From Sordaria brevicollis (Eukaryota > Ascomycota > Sordariomycetes > Sordariales > Sordariaceae): DNA of 64,000 bases. The notes beneath the pieces were generated by a model. It searched no databases and was not told the DNA's origin. It was given only the letters and a program-made list of their open reading frames with translations. This document shows, in pieces, positions 50,001-61,700 of this stretch (its first letter is position 1; each line of letters opens with the position of its first letter). The position numbers were made by a program, and so were the translations under genes. The stretch covers positions 2,418,001 to 2,482,000 of the forward strand of contig JAUTDP010000006.1 in the NCBI GenBank assembly GCA_033439795.1, in the 5' to 3' direction.

Positions 50001-50361
50001 GTGTCAATTGCAACCGAGAGTCCAAGGACCCTTGCATGCGGGCATGGTCCAGAAAGGCGGACGGCTCGCCTCGGATCCACTGGATCGCCCGGGTGCCTGC
50101 CCCCAGAGCCCCTCCTTCAATAACTGCCACCAGCCCGGCCGCCTCTCTTGACTTCTGGAATCTTAAACTACAATTACTCAGCCTTGCCTTCTTCTCCGTT
50201 TGCTGTCGTCCCTAGAAAAATCGCTTCTTCTTCGTTTACACTTCCTCCTTCTTCCCCCATTTGTAGACTCTTTCAAACCTCAGCTCGACTGGTGACGCCA
50301 TATCCCTTCGAAATCGACTGACCGCGCTGGTGCTATACCGACGACAACGAACGACGTCACC
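47013..50361. other. Intergenic, no gene supported
   Basis: 3.3 kb between the head-to-head acetyltransferase and ddi1 genes. A short CA microsatellite lies near 47639-47651. One plus-strand frame (49109-49453) and its antisense both read as plausible low-complexity peptide, and neither shows splice logic or a known domain. The last 150 bases are CT-rich leader for ddi1. Otherwise I see nothing. Confidence 0.35.
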
Positions 50362-51846
50362 ATGTGAGTTGACAAGAGAAGACCATACCGAAACCATTTA
50401 CACAGCTGCTAACATGAGTTTCTGACAGGCAAATAACCATCGCCATCCAGGACACGACGGGAGAGGAGCAAGACTTCCTCTCCCTTCAAGTCTTCCCCGA
50501 CATGACGCTCGAGACTCTGCGCAACTCGATCCAGGCCGAGACCAGCCACCACCCCAGCACACAACACCTCTACCACAATGGCAACCTGATCATCGACAAC
50601 ACCAAGACCCTGACCGAGCTCAACATCACGGACGGCGACATGCTGGCCCTCCACGTGCGCGAGACGCAACGGGCCACGGCGGTTCCCGAGCCACAGCAGC
50701 AAGGAGGAGGCAGGCCAGCGGCGCCCCCGCAACAAGACCCCGAGTTTCTGCGTCTGCAGTTCCTGGCGAATCCGGCTCTCAGGGCCGAGGTGGAGAGGAC
50801 AGCCCCCGACTTGGCGGCCGCTATTAACGACCCCCAGCGGTGGGCGCAGCTCTTCCGGGAACGGTACGACAGGGAACAGAGGGAGCGGGCGGAGCGTCAC
50901 CGGATAATCCAGCAGTTGAACGAGGATCCGTTCAACCCGGAGGCGCAGGCGAGGATCGAGGAGATCATTCGCCAGGAGCGGGTGACGGAGAACTTGCAGA
51001 CGGCTATGGAGCATAATCCTGAGGGTAAGCAATAAGCATAACGTGGAACCGGAGGGTTTTTAAGTAAAGTTGTCGCTAACTTTTTGTCTTGCAGTATTCG
51101 GTACCGTACACATGTTGTACTTGGACGTCGAGGTGAATGGAGCAAAGGTCAAGGCCCTCGTCGATTCGGGAGCGCAAGCAACGATTATGAGTCCCGACAT
51201 CGCAGAGGCGTGCGGTATCATGCGCCTGGTCGACAAACGGTACGGCGGCATCGCCAAGGGCGTCGGATTCGCCAAGATCATTGGTCGTGTGCACACGGCC
51301 CCTATCAAGATCGGCAGCCTCTTCCTGCCATGCAGTTTCACCGTCATGGAGGGCAAGAACGTCGATATGCTTCTCGGTCTGGATATGTTGAAGCGCTACC
51401 AGGCTTGTATCGACTTATCCAAGAACGCCCTCGTCATCCAGGGTGAGGAAATTCCCTTTTTGGGTGAGGCCGACATCCCAAAGGCGACCGAGGAGGCGCT
51501 TCAGGATGAGCCTACGATTGAAGGTCCCGGCGGCACGACCATCGGACAGCGAACCGGTGCGGTTTCGGGACCTGGTCAGGCACAACATCATCAGCAGGGC
51601 CAGGCTGGTCCGTCTTCTGCTGCACGTCCTGGTCCTTCCGCTCCCTCCCCTGCACCCGCACCCCAAGCGCCACCGACTCAAGCTCCACAGGCCCGTCCTC
51701 AAGCGCCTCAAGCTCGGTCTTTTCCCCGGGAGCATATCGAGCAGCTCGTAGCACTTGGGGCTGACGAGCAGAAGGCGATTCGGGCGTTGGAGGCAACGGA
51801 CGGGAACGTGGAGTATGCGGCCAGCTTGATTTTCGAGGGCTTCTAA
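50362..51846 (+). CDS. ddi1: DNA-damage-inducible protein 1 (ubiquitin-shuttle aspartic protease)
   Basis: Three exons (50362-50363, 50429-51024, 51095-51846) give 449 residues. The start codon itself is split: AT ends exon 1 and G begins exon 2, across a 65-nt intron with donor GTGAGT. The protein has the full Ddi1 order: a ubiquitin-like domain (about residues 1-78, MQITIAIQD through LALHVRET), a helical middle region, a retroviral-type aspartic protease domain with active-site ALVDSGAQATIMS (D223), then a Pro/Gln/Ala linker and a C-terminal UBA domain (REHIEQLVALGADEQKAI to the end). Ddi1 brings or cleaves ubiquitinated clients for the proteasome. Using only a downstream ATG would cut into the ubiquitin-like domain, which supports the split start. 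Confidence 0.94.
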
Positions 51847-52279
51847 TGATCTAATGAGGAAGGGGACCTGGGATGAACATAGAGCGCATGTATCTGAATT
51901 TAACGCATGGAGTCGGGCCGGTACATACCTATGGACATATGGTCGTTATGGAATCGATTGAAAGTAAAGAGATGGTAATGAAGATATGATGCCTAAAATA
52001 AAGCGAAAGATCTCAACATTTCAAAGCGTTCTAACCGTATTTCTCCGCCGTTTCAGTCTGTCTGTCTTAGACGTCACTGCCTGGGGAAGCCGTAGATGTG
52101 ATAAGACTTGTAGCAAAAGAACCTCGGGCCGCAATGACAATGATGGGTTGAAAGTACACAACCACATGCGAGATAAGAAAGTTTAACAAGAAGATATCAG
52201 AATGTTGTGAACTATCATGACGCTTTGAAATTTCCATTAAGTGATAATACCAAACCACACAAACATACCCACCTATTGT
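51847..52279. other. Convergent 3' intergenic region of ddi1 and rrp8
   Basis: 433 bases between tail-to-tail genes, moderately AT-rich, expected to hold both 3' UTRs. No gene is seen. Confidence 0.45.
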
Positions 52280-53857
52280 CTACCTAATCTTGTACACACA
52301 GGGCTTCAGAAGAGCATTCTCATCAAAGTTGTCCTCATCAGCAGCAGCATCGATGAACTTGGGCGTCTTGATCGGCCTTCCCTTGGCATCCGTCTGCGTC
52401 GTCTTGAGCGCCTCCTTCTTGGTGTCGGCGCACTTGCCCTTGGTGGCCGGCACCGCCTTGACAAAGTGCATCTTGACAAACATCTTGTTGTCCATATCCA
52501 CCGCCTTGTGGCCGTACTCCCTCTGGAGCAGGAACCCTCTCTTTCTCAGGGCTTCCACAAACGCAGACACATCCGTCTCCTGCTTGCGCAACTCAACACC
52601 GTCAACGTGCACGGCCAATTGCTGCTCCTCCTCGGCTTCTTCCTCTTCTTTCAACTTGGCCTTGTCCTTCTTGCCTACGGGACCACCAGAAGCGGCACCG
52701 GCCTTGCGACGGTTTCCAACACTGTGGCTGACCACCTTCCCAGGACCGCCCTTTTGCTTCGTCGGGTCGACGAACCGTGACTTAATCTCCGCCACCCACA
52801 ACTCTCCCTTCCACCTCAAGATCCTATAAGCCTCCTCCACAAAATCAATCCAGTTCGTCCCCATAAGCGCCAAGCAGAAAATCACCACGTCGACACTTCC
52901 ATCCTTAAGCGGCAAGTTCGCAATATCCGCCCGCGTAATAACCTCCGGCTTGCCGCCATCTTGCAAATCGTAGCTCTTGACCTCAATCCCCAGCTTCCGC
53001 TTCAGCGGGATCAACGCCTCAGCCAGCTTCGCGTCACCGCAGCCCAGGTCGGCAATGGTGCAAAGCCCGTTTCTGTCTCTGGGAAGGGGGTATTTGGTGC
53101 CCTCGGAGGAACCGTCGGCGGGCCGGAACCGGGGCGCGTTACGCAGCTTGCCGCGGGTTTTGATGTCGGCGATGTACCCGTTGACGGGGTTTTCGGGCCA
53201 TACGTCGACTTGGCGGCGGAAACCTTCGTGGTATTCGGTGAACATTTCTGGTGAGTCGCTGAAGAGACTGAAAGCTTCGCGGGAGGGGCGCGTGTAGAGG
53301 GTCTCGTTCAGGTGGCGGAAGCGGGCGGAGATGAGCTTTTCGCGCATGGCGGCTTGGAGGGGGGTGAGTTTGGGTGCGGCGGGAGCGGGAGCGGGCGCAG
53401 AGGGTTTGGACTCGGTGGGAGCATCGGACTTGGATTCGGTGGTGGAAGTGGCAGCGGCCTTCTTGTCGGCCTTGTTCTTCTTCTTCTTGTCCTTCTTCTC
53501 GGATTGCTGAGGAGCGACCTCAGCAGTCTTGGGAGTGGCATCAGCAGCATCACCAGACTGCTCAGTCTTTTGCTTCTTAGCCTTGTGGGCTTCCTTCTTC
53601 GCATCCTCTTTGGCCTTCTTGGCCTTGGCGTCGCCGCCCTCAATCACCTTCTCCCAGAGGTCGGCAACGTTCTCGAGGTTGACATCGGTGTTGTTGGACC
53701 GGCCGGCTCTCTTGCGCTTCTTGTTCTTGGGTTTGGGAGCAGCAGCGCCCTCTTCGCCGGCGGCGACGGTACGGGGTTGTTGGAGAAGGACGGAGCCATG
53801 CTCGGTCTCGACTTTGAGCTTGTCGGTGGAGACCTTGAGGCCTTTGACGGCGAACAT
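52280..53857 (-). CDS. rrp8: 25S rRNA adenine-N1 methyltransferase Rrp8
   Basis: A single exon encodes 525 residues. The N-terminal 160 residues are Lys/Ala-rich and disordered (PKPKNKKRKRAGR and other nuclear/nucleolar-type basic clusters). The Rrp8 methyltransferase domain starts at about residue 165 with LTPLQAAMREKLISARFRHLNE. Then come SAM-binding motif I ADLGCGDAK (269-277), SYDLQD, and ALMGTNWIDFVEEAYRIL. A Lys/Glu-rich insert (about 370-415) interrupts the C-terminal part before GFLLQREYGHKAVDMDNKMFV. Rrp8 makes m1A in the large-subunit rRNA during ribosome assembly in the nucleolus. Its start codon is only 163 bases from the transposon edge, so its promoter must be very short or overlap the repeat. 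Confidence 0.95.
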   Translation of the reverse strand: MFAVKGLKVSTDKLKVETEHGSVLLQQPRTVAAGEEGAAAPKPKNKKRKRAGRSNNTDVNLENVADLWEKVIEGGDAKAKKAKEDAKKEAHKAKKQKTEQSGDAADATPKTAEVAPQQSEKKDKKKKNKADKKAAATSTTESKSDAPTESKPSAPAPAPAAPKLTPLQAAMREKLISARFRHLNETLYTRPSREAFSLFSDSPEMFTEYHEGFRRQVDVWPENPVNGYIADIKTRGKLRNAPRFRPADGSSEGTKYPLPRDRNGLCTIADLGCGDAKLAEALIPLKRKLGIEVKSYDLQDGGKPEVITRADIANLPLKDGSVDVVIFCLALMGTNWIDFVEEAYRILRWKGELWVAEIKSRFVDPTKQKGGPGKVVSHSVGNRRKAGAASGGPVGKKDKAKLKEEEEAEEEQQLAVHVDGVELRKQETDVSAFVEALRKRGFLLQREYGHKAVDMDNKMFVKMHFVKAVPATKGKCADTKKEALKTTQTDAKGRPIKTPKFIDAAADEDNFDENALLKPCVYKIR

Positions 53858-54019
53858 GGTGGCTGCTGGGAATGAGATAGCTAGCCTGTGTGGTGAGGAA
53901 TAAAAAGATGCGAAAATGAAATCGCAATGGTGTTGTACAACGCAAAGGTGGGAAGTGAAGGTTGGTGGTGATAGACTACGATAAGCCAGACTACGAAGAA
54001 AATTTAAGTGGGGCCATTA

Positions 54020-54070
54020 TGCCTTACAAACACCATGTCAATCCCTACTCTGGTCTGACCGCCACGTAAC
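54020..54070 (+). repeat. Left terminal inverted repeat of the RIP-mutated element
   Basis: Starts TGCCTTACAAACACCATGTC and pairs with the reverse complement of 58677-58727. The composition here is far less mutated than the interior. Confidence 0.8.
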
Positions 54071-55099
54071 ACATACACAACGTAAAAACTTCGTAATTTA
54101 ACGACCAAAAAAACTTCAAACCACTATATCATTACCAAACTTGAGGGTATTTACATTCTAATTACTATTTTATAACCGTATAAATCCCCCGCATTAAATA
54201 AAGCCTATATTAAAAGGTAGAAATAATTAGGTACCTCCTAATTTATATCGAGTATAATTTATACCCGGTACCGCCGCTCTAATTCCCGCTATACCTCCTA
54301 AGCGCTCCTACCCCAATAATAATAGCGACCGCCGATATTCGAAGCGGATATTATAATTTAATACCCGCGTAAAAAAGGCTAATACTAATTTAAATAATAA
54401 TAATAACGATAAAAAGAAGGTTCCTACGCAATTATAATACTCCTAAACCCAATCTTAATAATCGCAACGGTCCTAAACCTAATCCGAATAATTATTAAAC
54501 CGATTATAATTAAACTTTCCTCGTATTATTTTAAAAAATAATAATCCGATTATTATTCAAACCTCCTTTTTACTACCTACTTTTATTAATTTAAAAATTA
54601 TATTTAGAATTTTCGCTACTTCCTCCTTTATTAATTATTAATAATTATAATCAATCCCCCTTCGAACTCCCCCTTAAACCTCCCCTATTTAATAATAATA
54701 ATAATTAACCGCTATTATTATATAATTATTTCGACGATTTATTATATTTCGAATTTTATTAAAATTGTATTAAAGGAAGAAATTAATTAACTAATCCGTA
54801 ATCTAATAGCCTACTATTTTACTTAATATTAAAGGTATTAACACTTCGCTAAACTTAACCGAAAATAGCGGTAATAAATCCCTTATAATATAATAGAAAA
54901 ATAAATAAATAATTAAAAAATAACGTATATTAGCCGATAAATAGCGTATAGAAAAATAAATTAGGGAATTTATTATTAAAGAAGCTATTACCTAGTAAAC
55001 TCCTATTATAAAATCCCGTACTTCGAAGAAGGCTTAAAATCCGCCGCTAATTCCTAATTTTATAACTATTTATATTATATATTTTAAAATATAATTATA

Positions 55100-57166
55100 A
55101 AATCGTTATTTTAACGGGTTTAAAATTAAATTCGGCAAATTATTTACTAACTTTACGGTCGAACGGATTATTATCGAAAAAGAGTTTAATAATACTATCG
55201 ATTAAACTAATTATAACCACCTTAATTTTAATTTTAAATACAAAATTTAATAATATTAACGTTTATTTAAAAACGTTATTATTAACGAATTCGATATTAC
55301 GGGGATAAAACGCAAATTCGAAATATAATATTTTAATTAGACCGTTAGCGTATAAAATAATAAGCGGACCGCGCTATTTTAAATTCGTATCTTCTTTAAC
55401 CATTACTATATTAATAAAAAGGATTCTTTATTTAAATATTATAATACTTCGAAAATAATACGCAATTTATTATTACGATTAGCCGATATTTATTATATAA
55501 TAATTATAACCCAATTATACGTTTTTAATAATTTTTTTAAAAATTTAAAAAAAAAATTAAAAGAGCCGCGCACTTTATTTACCTACGGTACGCCTACCCC
55601 TCGAATTTCGAACTTTAACGATTATATTGCGCGCGCTTAATTTCGACCTAATAATTCCCTTCGCTATATAAATATACCCGGTAATACCGACGTCGCAACG
55701 CCTATATTTATACGTAATAAAATAATAAATAAAGGATTAAAGAAAAAGAAGTCTAAATTAATTACTAATTTAATATTAGAAGACTATTATAAAAAAAAGG
55801 ACGCTAAGCGCGAAATAAAAAAAAAAGGTAAAATAGGGGAGAGGTTAATATATAACGAATTAATTAAATTATATAAATATACGGATAGGTAATAATATAA
55901 AAATTACCGTAATAAGAACCCGTATTACTTTTATTACGTATTCCCTAATTAGAAATATTATTACCTTTTTATTAATAAATAAATTAAGGAATAGGCCGCC
56001 GTTATTATAATATAGAAGGCTATATTAACATTATTACTCGTTAAAATAATATCCGTATAATTTAAACCTTACGATCGCTATAATAATAATTATTAAATTT
56101 AGATTAATATTACTATATTTAGTCAAAACGGTTTTTAATAATTTTATCCCCTATATATAATAAATAAATATAATTATTAACCCCCTTAAATATTTAATTT
56201 TACGCTTTAAAATAATTATTAATAAACGAATAATAATACGTATAATATTATTAACGCCAACGGTATACTAATATAATAATTTACCGCATTTCCCTTTATT
56301 AATTATAAAGGTATAAATATAGGGATTATAACGTTTATTTTAACCGACGAATTTTCTTTACTATCTCTCCCTATTTAAAATAATATTAGTATTTTATAGA
56401 AGGGGGGTTTTAATTTTTATATTAGCGGTTCTTATATTAAAAGCAACTATTAACCCTCCTTTCCTCCCCCTTCCTTACTATTAAATCAATTAATTAATAC
56501 CCTTATTACCGAATTTTTTAAATAGTTAATATTTAAATACGCGCTATAGTCTTATAAAAATAATAGGTTACGCGACTCCCTATTCGAAATCCAAAAATCC
56601 CTTATAACAAATCGGTTTACCCTCTATTAAACGCGTATTTTACCTTTAAATTAATATATTACGTATAATATTAATAAAGGTATTTATAATATAATTAAAC
56701 GGTCGATTAAAGAATTTTTATACTTTAAAAGGGATTATATCTAACGGTCGTTATTACTAATACAAATAGTACTAACGCTAATACGGGCGGTTCTAGAACC
56801 TATACTAATATAAGCATTAATATAAGTACTAAAAATTATATAAGTATAATAATAAAAATTATAAATTATCAACCCCAAATCGTTTATATTATTTATATAG
56901 ATTATAGGTAAGTAATTTCCCCTCCCTCTATTAAGTATAATATTAACCGCCGTCTTTTTATAAATACCTTTGCCCAAAATTCCCTATAATAAAACCCTCG
57001 TAACGCGGACTATTATAACCCCCCTAATTATAACACCAACGACGATTTATTATACAATAATTTTACTAAAAAGTATAATAATAACGAAGATAACGACCCC
57101 GACCGCATATAAACCGACGTAACCGCGAACGAATATAAATTTACTAAAGAGGATAAAGAATTTTAA
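55100..57166 (+). pseudogene. Relict plus-strand ORF of the transposon, unknown type
   Basis: One plus-strand frame stays protein-like with scattered stop codons, most of them TAA/TAG explicable by C-to-T or G-to-A change. Readable patches include GTPTPRISNFNDYIA and NTDVATPIFIRNK, a Lys-rich stretch, and a segment with Tyr pairs spaced like a zinc knuckle (Tyr codons may be former Cys). It ends in an acidic region and TAA at 57164-57166. I do not recognise the family. It could be a second transposon protein or part of another element. The 5' limit is a guess. Confidence 0.4.
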
Positions 57167-57559
57167 ATAAAAAAGGGATTATATATATTAATATTATTAT
57201 TATAAATAATAATAAATCTAATTTGTTTTTATACTCTTTTAACACTTTTAATATTTTCTCGATTATTATAAATAATAATAGACTTAAGGGATTTTTCGTC
57301 ACTAAATTATATAACTAAACTATACAACTAAACTATATAATTAAATTACCCAAATAAATTATATATATTCGACTATATTTATTATTATATATTTACTATA
57401 TAATTTAATATCCTTTATTACGATACTATTCCTATTATTCGAAATTCGTAATAATATTTATTATATAAAGTATCGTAATCCTTAAATTCGTATACTTTAT
57501 TAAATTCGTTACAAAATACGCTAACTTTATAATAGTAGCCTCATATAATTAATACCCTT

Positions 57560-58500
57560 TACCCAACCTCTATTACCGCCCTAATAAGGAACTCCTTAAA
57601 CTTTTCCACCCCTAACGAATCCCCGTTTTCCTATAAATATTAGCGCCTAACCTAGGCTTTTAAATTATTGAAATATACTTCTATAGGGTTAAAATTTAGG
57701 GAGTATAAAGGTAGGAATTATAATAGTATACTACAATTATTATATATATCCTTAATAAATTACACCTTATACTACAATACGTTATCTATTACTAGAATAT
57801 TATTATAATTAAGGAAGGGGTTTATCTTAAACAATACGCTTTTTTATACCTATATAATAAAATTATTTATATTAATAACTCCTCTATAATAAAATACGTT
57901 AATAAAACTATTAATAAATATAATTAATAATAAATAAAAATACTACCCTCTCGTAAATATATTATCAATCTATATAAATATACCTTTTAACGCTTAATTA
58001 ATACGACGTAAACTATCCTTCTTATCGATACCAAATTCGTTATAAAAGACGTACATCTCCGCTAAAAATTTCGAAACCTTCCTTAACCAATTTAATTTCA
58101 ATAAATCGCTACATTAAAAAGCTTTATATACTATCCTTTTATTAATCTACTACGCCTTTTTAAAATAATAGGAAATTATAGAAATTAATATATATATATC
58201 GTATTAAGTAACTAATTAGTATTAAATTTTATCGAAATATAAATACAATTTATTATTTAAAAGCTCTACGACCTTCTATATACTACGAATTAAATACTAT
58301 TATAACTAATTATACGTATAATACCATTTATACTAACCTCTATTACTTAAGGAACTAATTTAATAGCGTTTTCAATAATATAAAGCTTCGGGTATAAGTC
58401 GCTAATCCTATTATATATCTACTTAAAACGCTAAATTTAACGTTTACTTAAACTAATAATTTACGCGATTTTTTTAAAATATTCGCCAATAACTAATATA
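57560..58500 (-). pseudogene. Relict Tc1/mariner-IS630-like transposase
   Basis: On the minus strand a stop-riddled frame still shows the family's order. Near 58470-58400 there is a helix-turn-helix-like pattern (IA.ILGLSKRT-like). Near 58290-58190 there are remnants of the LYLDE.Q...S.STISR region. Near 57835-57800 ILVIDN is readable, with the second catalytic Asp. Near 57715-57660 remains of the LPPYSPDFNPIE box read LP.YSP.., followed by FKSLG-like sequence. Stops fit RIP transitions. The superfamily call rests on spacing and these short motifs, so it is likely but not certain. Confidence 0.6.
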
Positions 58501-58676
58501 ACGTATATTATTAATCTTTATTAGTAATTGGACTAGTATAGTATAGTTATAATAATTCTCGATCGCGAGAACTTCAAAATCCGATAAAAACTATTAAATT
58601 TGGGTGTATTTTGAACAAAAAACAACGGAGATATTAAAATTCTACGATATAGCATACTATTTTTCATATAAGTTGT

Positions 58677-58727
58677 ATTGCGTAGCGGTTAGACTAGAGT
58701 AGGGACTGACATGGTGTTTGCAAGGCA
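58677..58727 (-). repeat. Right terminal inverted repeat of the RIP-mutated element
   Basis: The reverse complement starts TGCCTTGCAAACACCATGTC and pairs with 54020-54070. Confidence 0.8.
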
Positions 58728-61700
58728 CAGCAATGGACGTCAATTGCAAAACCCCTGCAAATTCCCCAAGCAATCGTCCCCCGCATGGTGCTTGACCGCC
58801 CGCAGATAGTAGAAGCACTTTCCCTGCGATAAGAATCCCGCTGAGTGCCCGCCCTGGGCAGGCAACTTCAACCGATCACCAACACAGCGCTGAGATAAGA
58901 CGCCGAGGTCGACGGCTATCTGAGCGGCCGTACCTTGTACTCTGGGTGAGACGGGTAGTGAGCCGCAATGGAAGTTTCATCAATTGCTTCCGTAACATTA
59001 TCCGGAGATTTTCCTTTGTCTTGCCTCGATGAAGTACAGCAATGGAACATTGGAGAGGCCCGGGTTTGCGGTGCACACTCACCGGACCCGATGACGGCAG
59101 GAGATGCTACCATGACGAGTCCGAAAGTTCTACGGACGTACACCTCTCCAAGTCCTTTTTTGTCTTTTATTCTCGAGTGGTGAAGGATTTTGAAGATTGA
59201 GTCTCCTGACAAACAATAATTCAACAACAGCTTCCTCAACACCAATCATACCTGATGGCTATACCTCGGAACAAAAGCATTCGTACGGAACTTCCCAGCT
59301 ATTTTACGCGGAATATCCCTTCAAAGGAAGACAAACTGCAAGCCACCGGCCTTTCTTAGCTTCACACCGGAGACTCGGAAGAGAGGCAGTTTGATATCCG
59401 GACATTCATGTCATGCAAGATACACGGGAATGCATTGAGACCAGTGTAAAAAGTATGAACCGACTTGGTCGTCTGCAGTGCATGTAACAAAGCTTCCTGA
59501 AGCAAGCATTGATTTCATCCTTCCCCGCGGCCCGGATGAGCCGTACCGAAGGGTAACCCAGCGGGATGTTTAAGTTGGTATCGAACGATTAGCGAGCTGA
59601 TGGATTCTTCCTCGAATCGGTTTTGGATATGGATGTGCTTGATAATGCTGAGGATATAAAAGTATACCAAACATATATTTCATCTGAAGGTGACATAGTC
59701 TCGACTCTTTAGCATCAGCATGACAACCGTCATTGTTCCGGTCCGTTAGCTGTCAACGAACCTCACCCTACCGAGACCACGGTGTGAATACAATTGTTCG
59801 GCCTTGCTCGGGACTTTCGTGATCAAAGGTGGCTTGCTTATCCCCGCATCCGCCGTGAATAGTCTTGTCCATATGGAATTGTGCCGGTCGATCTCTTTTT
59901 CAAATGTTTGCTTGTCTCGCACTCGCTTGGTTGAAAATGGGTTTTAGACAGATCATGAGCCAACGCCCGAGGCCATGGATGAGGGTTATGAAGAAGAAGT
60001 ATAAAGCTTGGATTACAGGTATAATGAACGAAATACCCTTGGCTCATTCATTCCAGGGCCGGTGATGATGTTCATCCTATCCGGGCTTCGTTCTCAACAA
60101 CACCATCTTATGGGACCTATGGAACTGCTGTTGCTCCACCAGCCAGTCAGGCAGTTTGTAAGCAGGCCTCACAGTCACAGGTAGAACAGGGGGGTTAACA
60201 TTGTGACTTGAGCTGCAGAACGTGGCACCCCGAAGCGATCAATGCAAGTTTGAGACTGTTGCTCCGTCTCGTCCCGTCCTTCTCTTCTCGTCAGGTCACC
60301 TCGCTTGCCTCGCTTGTCTCTCTGCTTTCCTTGGTCAGCTCCTTCCTCTCTCCTATGCCTGTGCCTGTGAGAATGTCTTTTACAGCACCCCACTATTGCC
60401 AAGCTCAGGTACCCACTGGCATCTCTCATCTCCACCTGCTGCTGGCGACTGCTCCGGGGTTCCATTCCCACTCCCAATTTGGTTGCTCAATGGACCGCGG
60501 ATCGTCCACTTCATCGCCGGGGTGCCTCGTGTTTTTCAGAAGCACTCCGTCCTTTTCTGGGTCGGCACGTCTTCCCTAGCGAATCAGCTATGCTCTGTTT
60601 GGGTGATGGGGCTGGACGACATGGCAAGACTCGAGAAGGAGATGTGCTGTTCATGGCCATCGACGGCGACCATCGTCACCACCGTCATTGTCCATCATGA
60701 CCTGTCTAGAGACTCTGAAGAGACTCCTCAAAGGCAACCAAAGTGAAGAAAGGCTGACGACCGTCGTGACAACTCCCGTCCGTGCCATAACCCATAGGCC
60801 ACACCACCACAACCCACACCACACCACGGCGTCTTCCCGAAGGTGGCCCGATGCTACACTAACACAGTTTGTCTATTCCAAGTGTGGACTTGAGTGTGTC
60901 TTGTGTGCTTTCCAGGCATGCAGCTAGAAAGTGGCTTGACCCCTTGTCTTCTTGTCTTTGGACCTCTACACCATCGAGAGAACTGATACTCTTCGACTGC
61001 TCAGCACTGCTCAGCCAGCTACGCTACGACTGAGGAGGCTAGTCAGGGAATCAAAAGAGAGCTTCTACAGACAACAGTGCCACTTGAAAAGCGTGAGCTC
61101 TCCCCGGGTATCTCCACCAAGGGAATGCCACAAGCCCACAAGGTTGCTGAACGAAGGCTTGCTTGACGCTTGTCGGTGAGAGCTAACAGAGAACTCTTTC
61201 AACTCTTGCATATCCGACCTTCCGGTACCAGGCCAGCTCGTCTATCTACTCGAATTCCTCAGGAAGTTTTAGACAGTCAACTCGCCTTATGCCTCACTTA
61301 ATCTGAGAACTCGACAAGGTAGAGCCAAGGTAACCACTGTTGAAAACTTGTTCCGTTCCTCTCCGCCCCTCCCACGCCCTCTCCGTGCCCCCTTTACACG
61401 TCTACACTACTTGCAACCCACTCCGTTATACAGCTTAATACATACAAGAGTGCTGATTAGTTGCTTCAACTAGTCATAGCTTCAGACAACACTTATCCCA
61501 ACCGTGTGGAGAGCAGCTCGGAACCTTGATCTGCTAGCCAACATAAACCATCTTGGAGATCATTGCATCTGGTAGAGCTTTGCTGGTCCTAGATCGGTTC
61601 TATATGTAGATCTCAGAACACTGCTGGACCAGAAACATACCCCTGGACAAGCCTAAACCTTAGCCAAGTGGGCTTTTCACTTTTAGGTCCTCCTACACTG

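Larger units (their letters stand above)
54020..58727. mobile_element. RIP-mutated DNA transposon with 51-nt terminal inverted repeats
   Basis: A 4708-base block bounded by imperfect inverted repeats (54020-54070 and 58677-58727) that match at 44 of 51 positions, all seven differences being transitions. Between them the DNA is extremely AT-rich, dominated by TA and AAT/ATT strings, which is the signature of C-to-T mutation by RIP. Two dead reading frames can be made out: plus strand about 55100-57166, and minus strand about 58500-57560, the latter resembling a Tc1/IS630-type transposase. No intact open frame of useful length remains. I saw no clear target-site duplication. Whether both frames belong to one element or the transposase is a nested insertion is open. 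Confidence 0.75.

Noticed and set aside
56741..56977. 78-codon minus-strand open frame in the AT-rich block
   Set aside because: Asn/Ile/Tyr-rich translation is what RIP-mutated DNA gives by chance, and it lies across the relict plus-strand frame.
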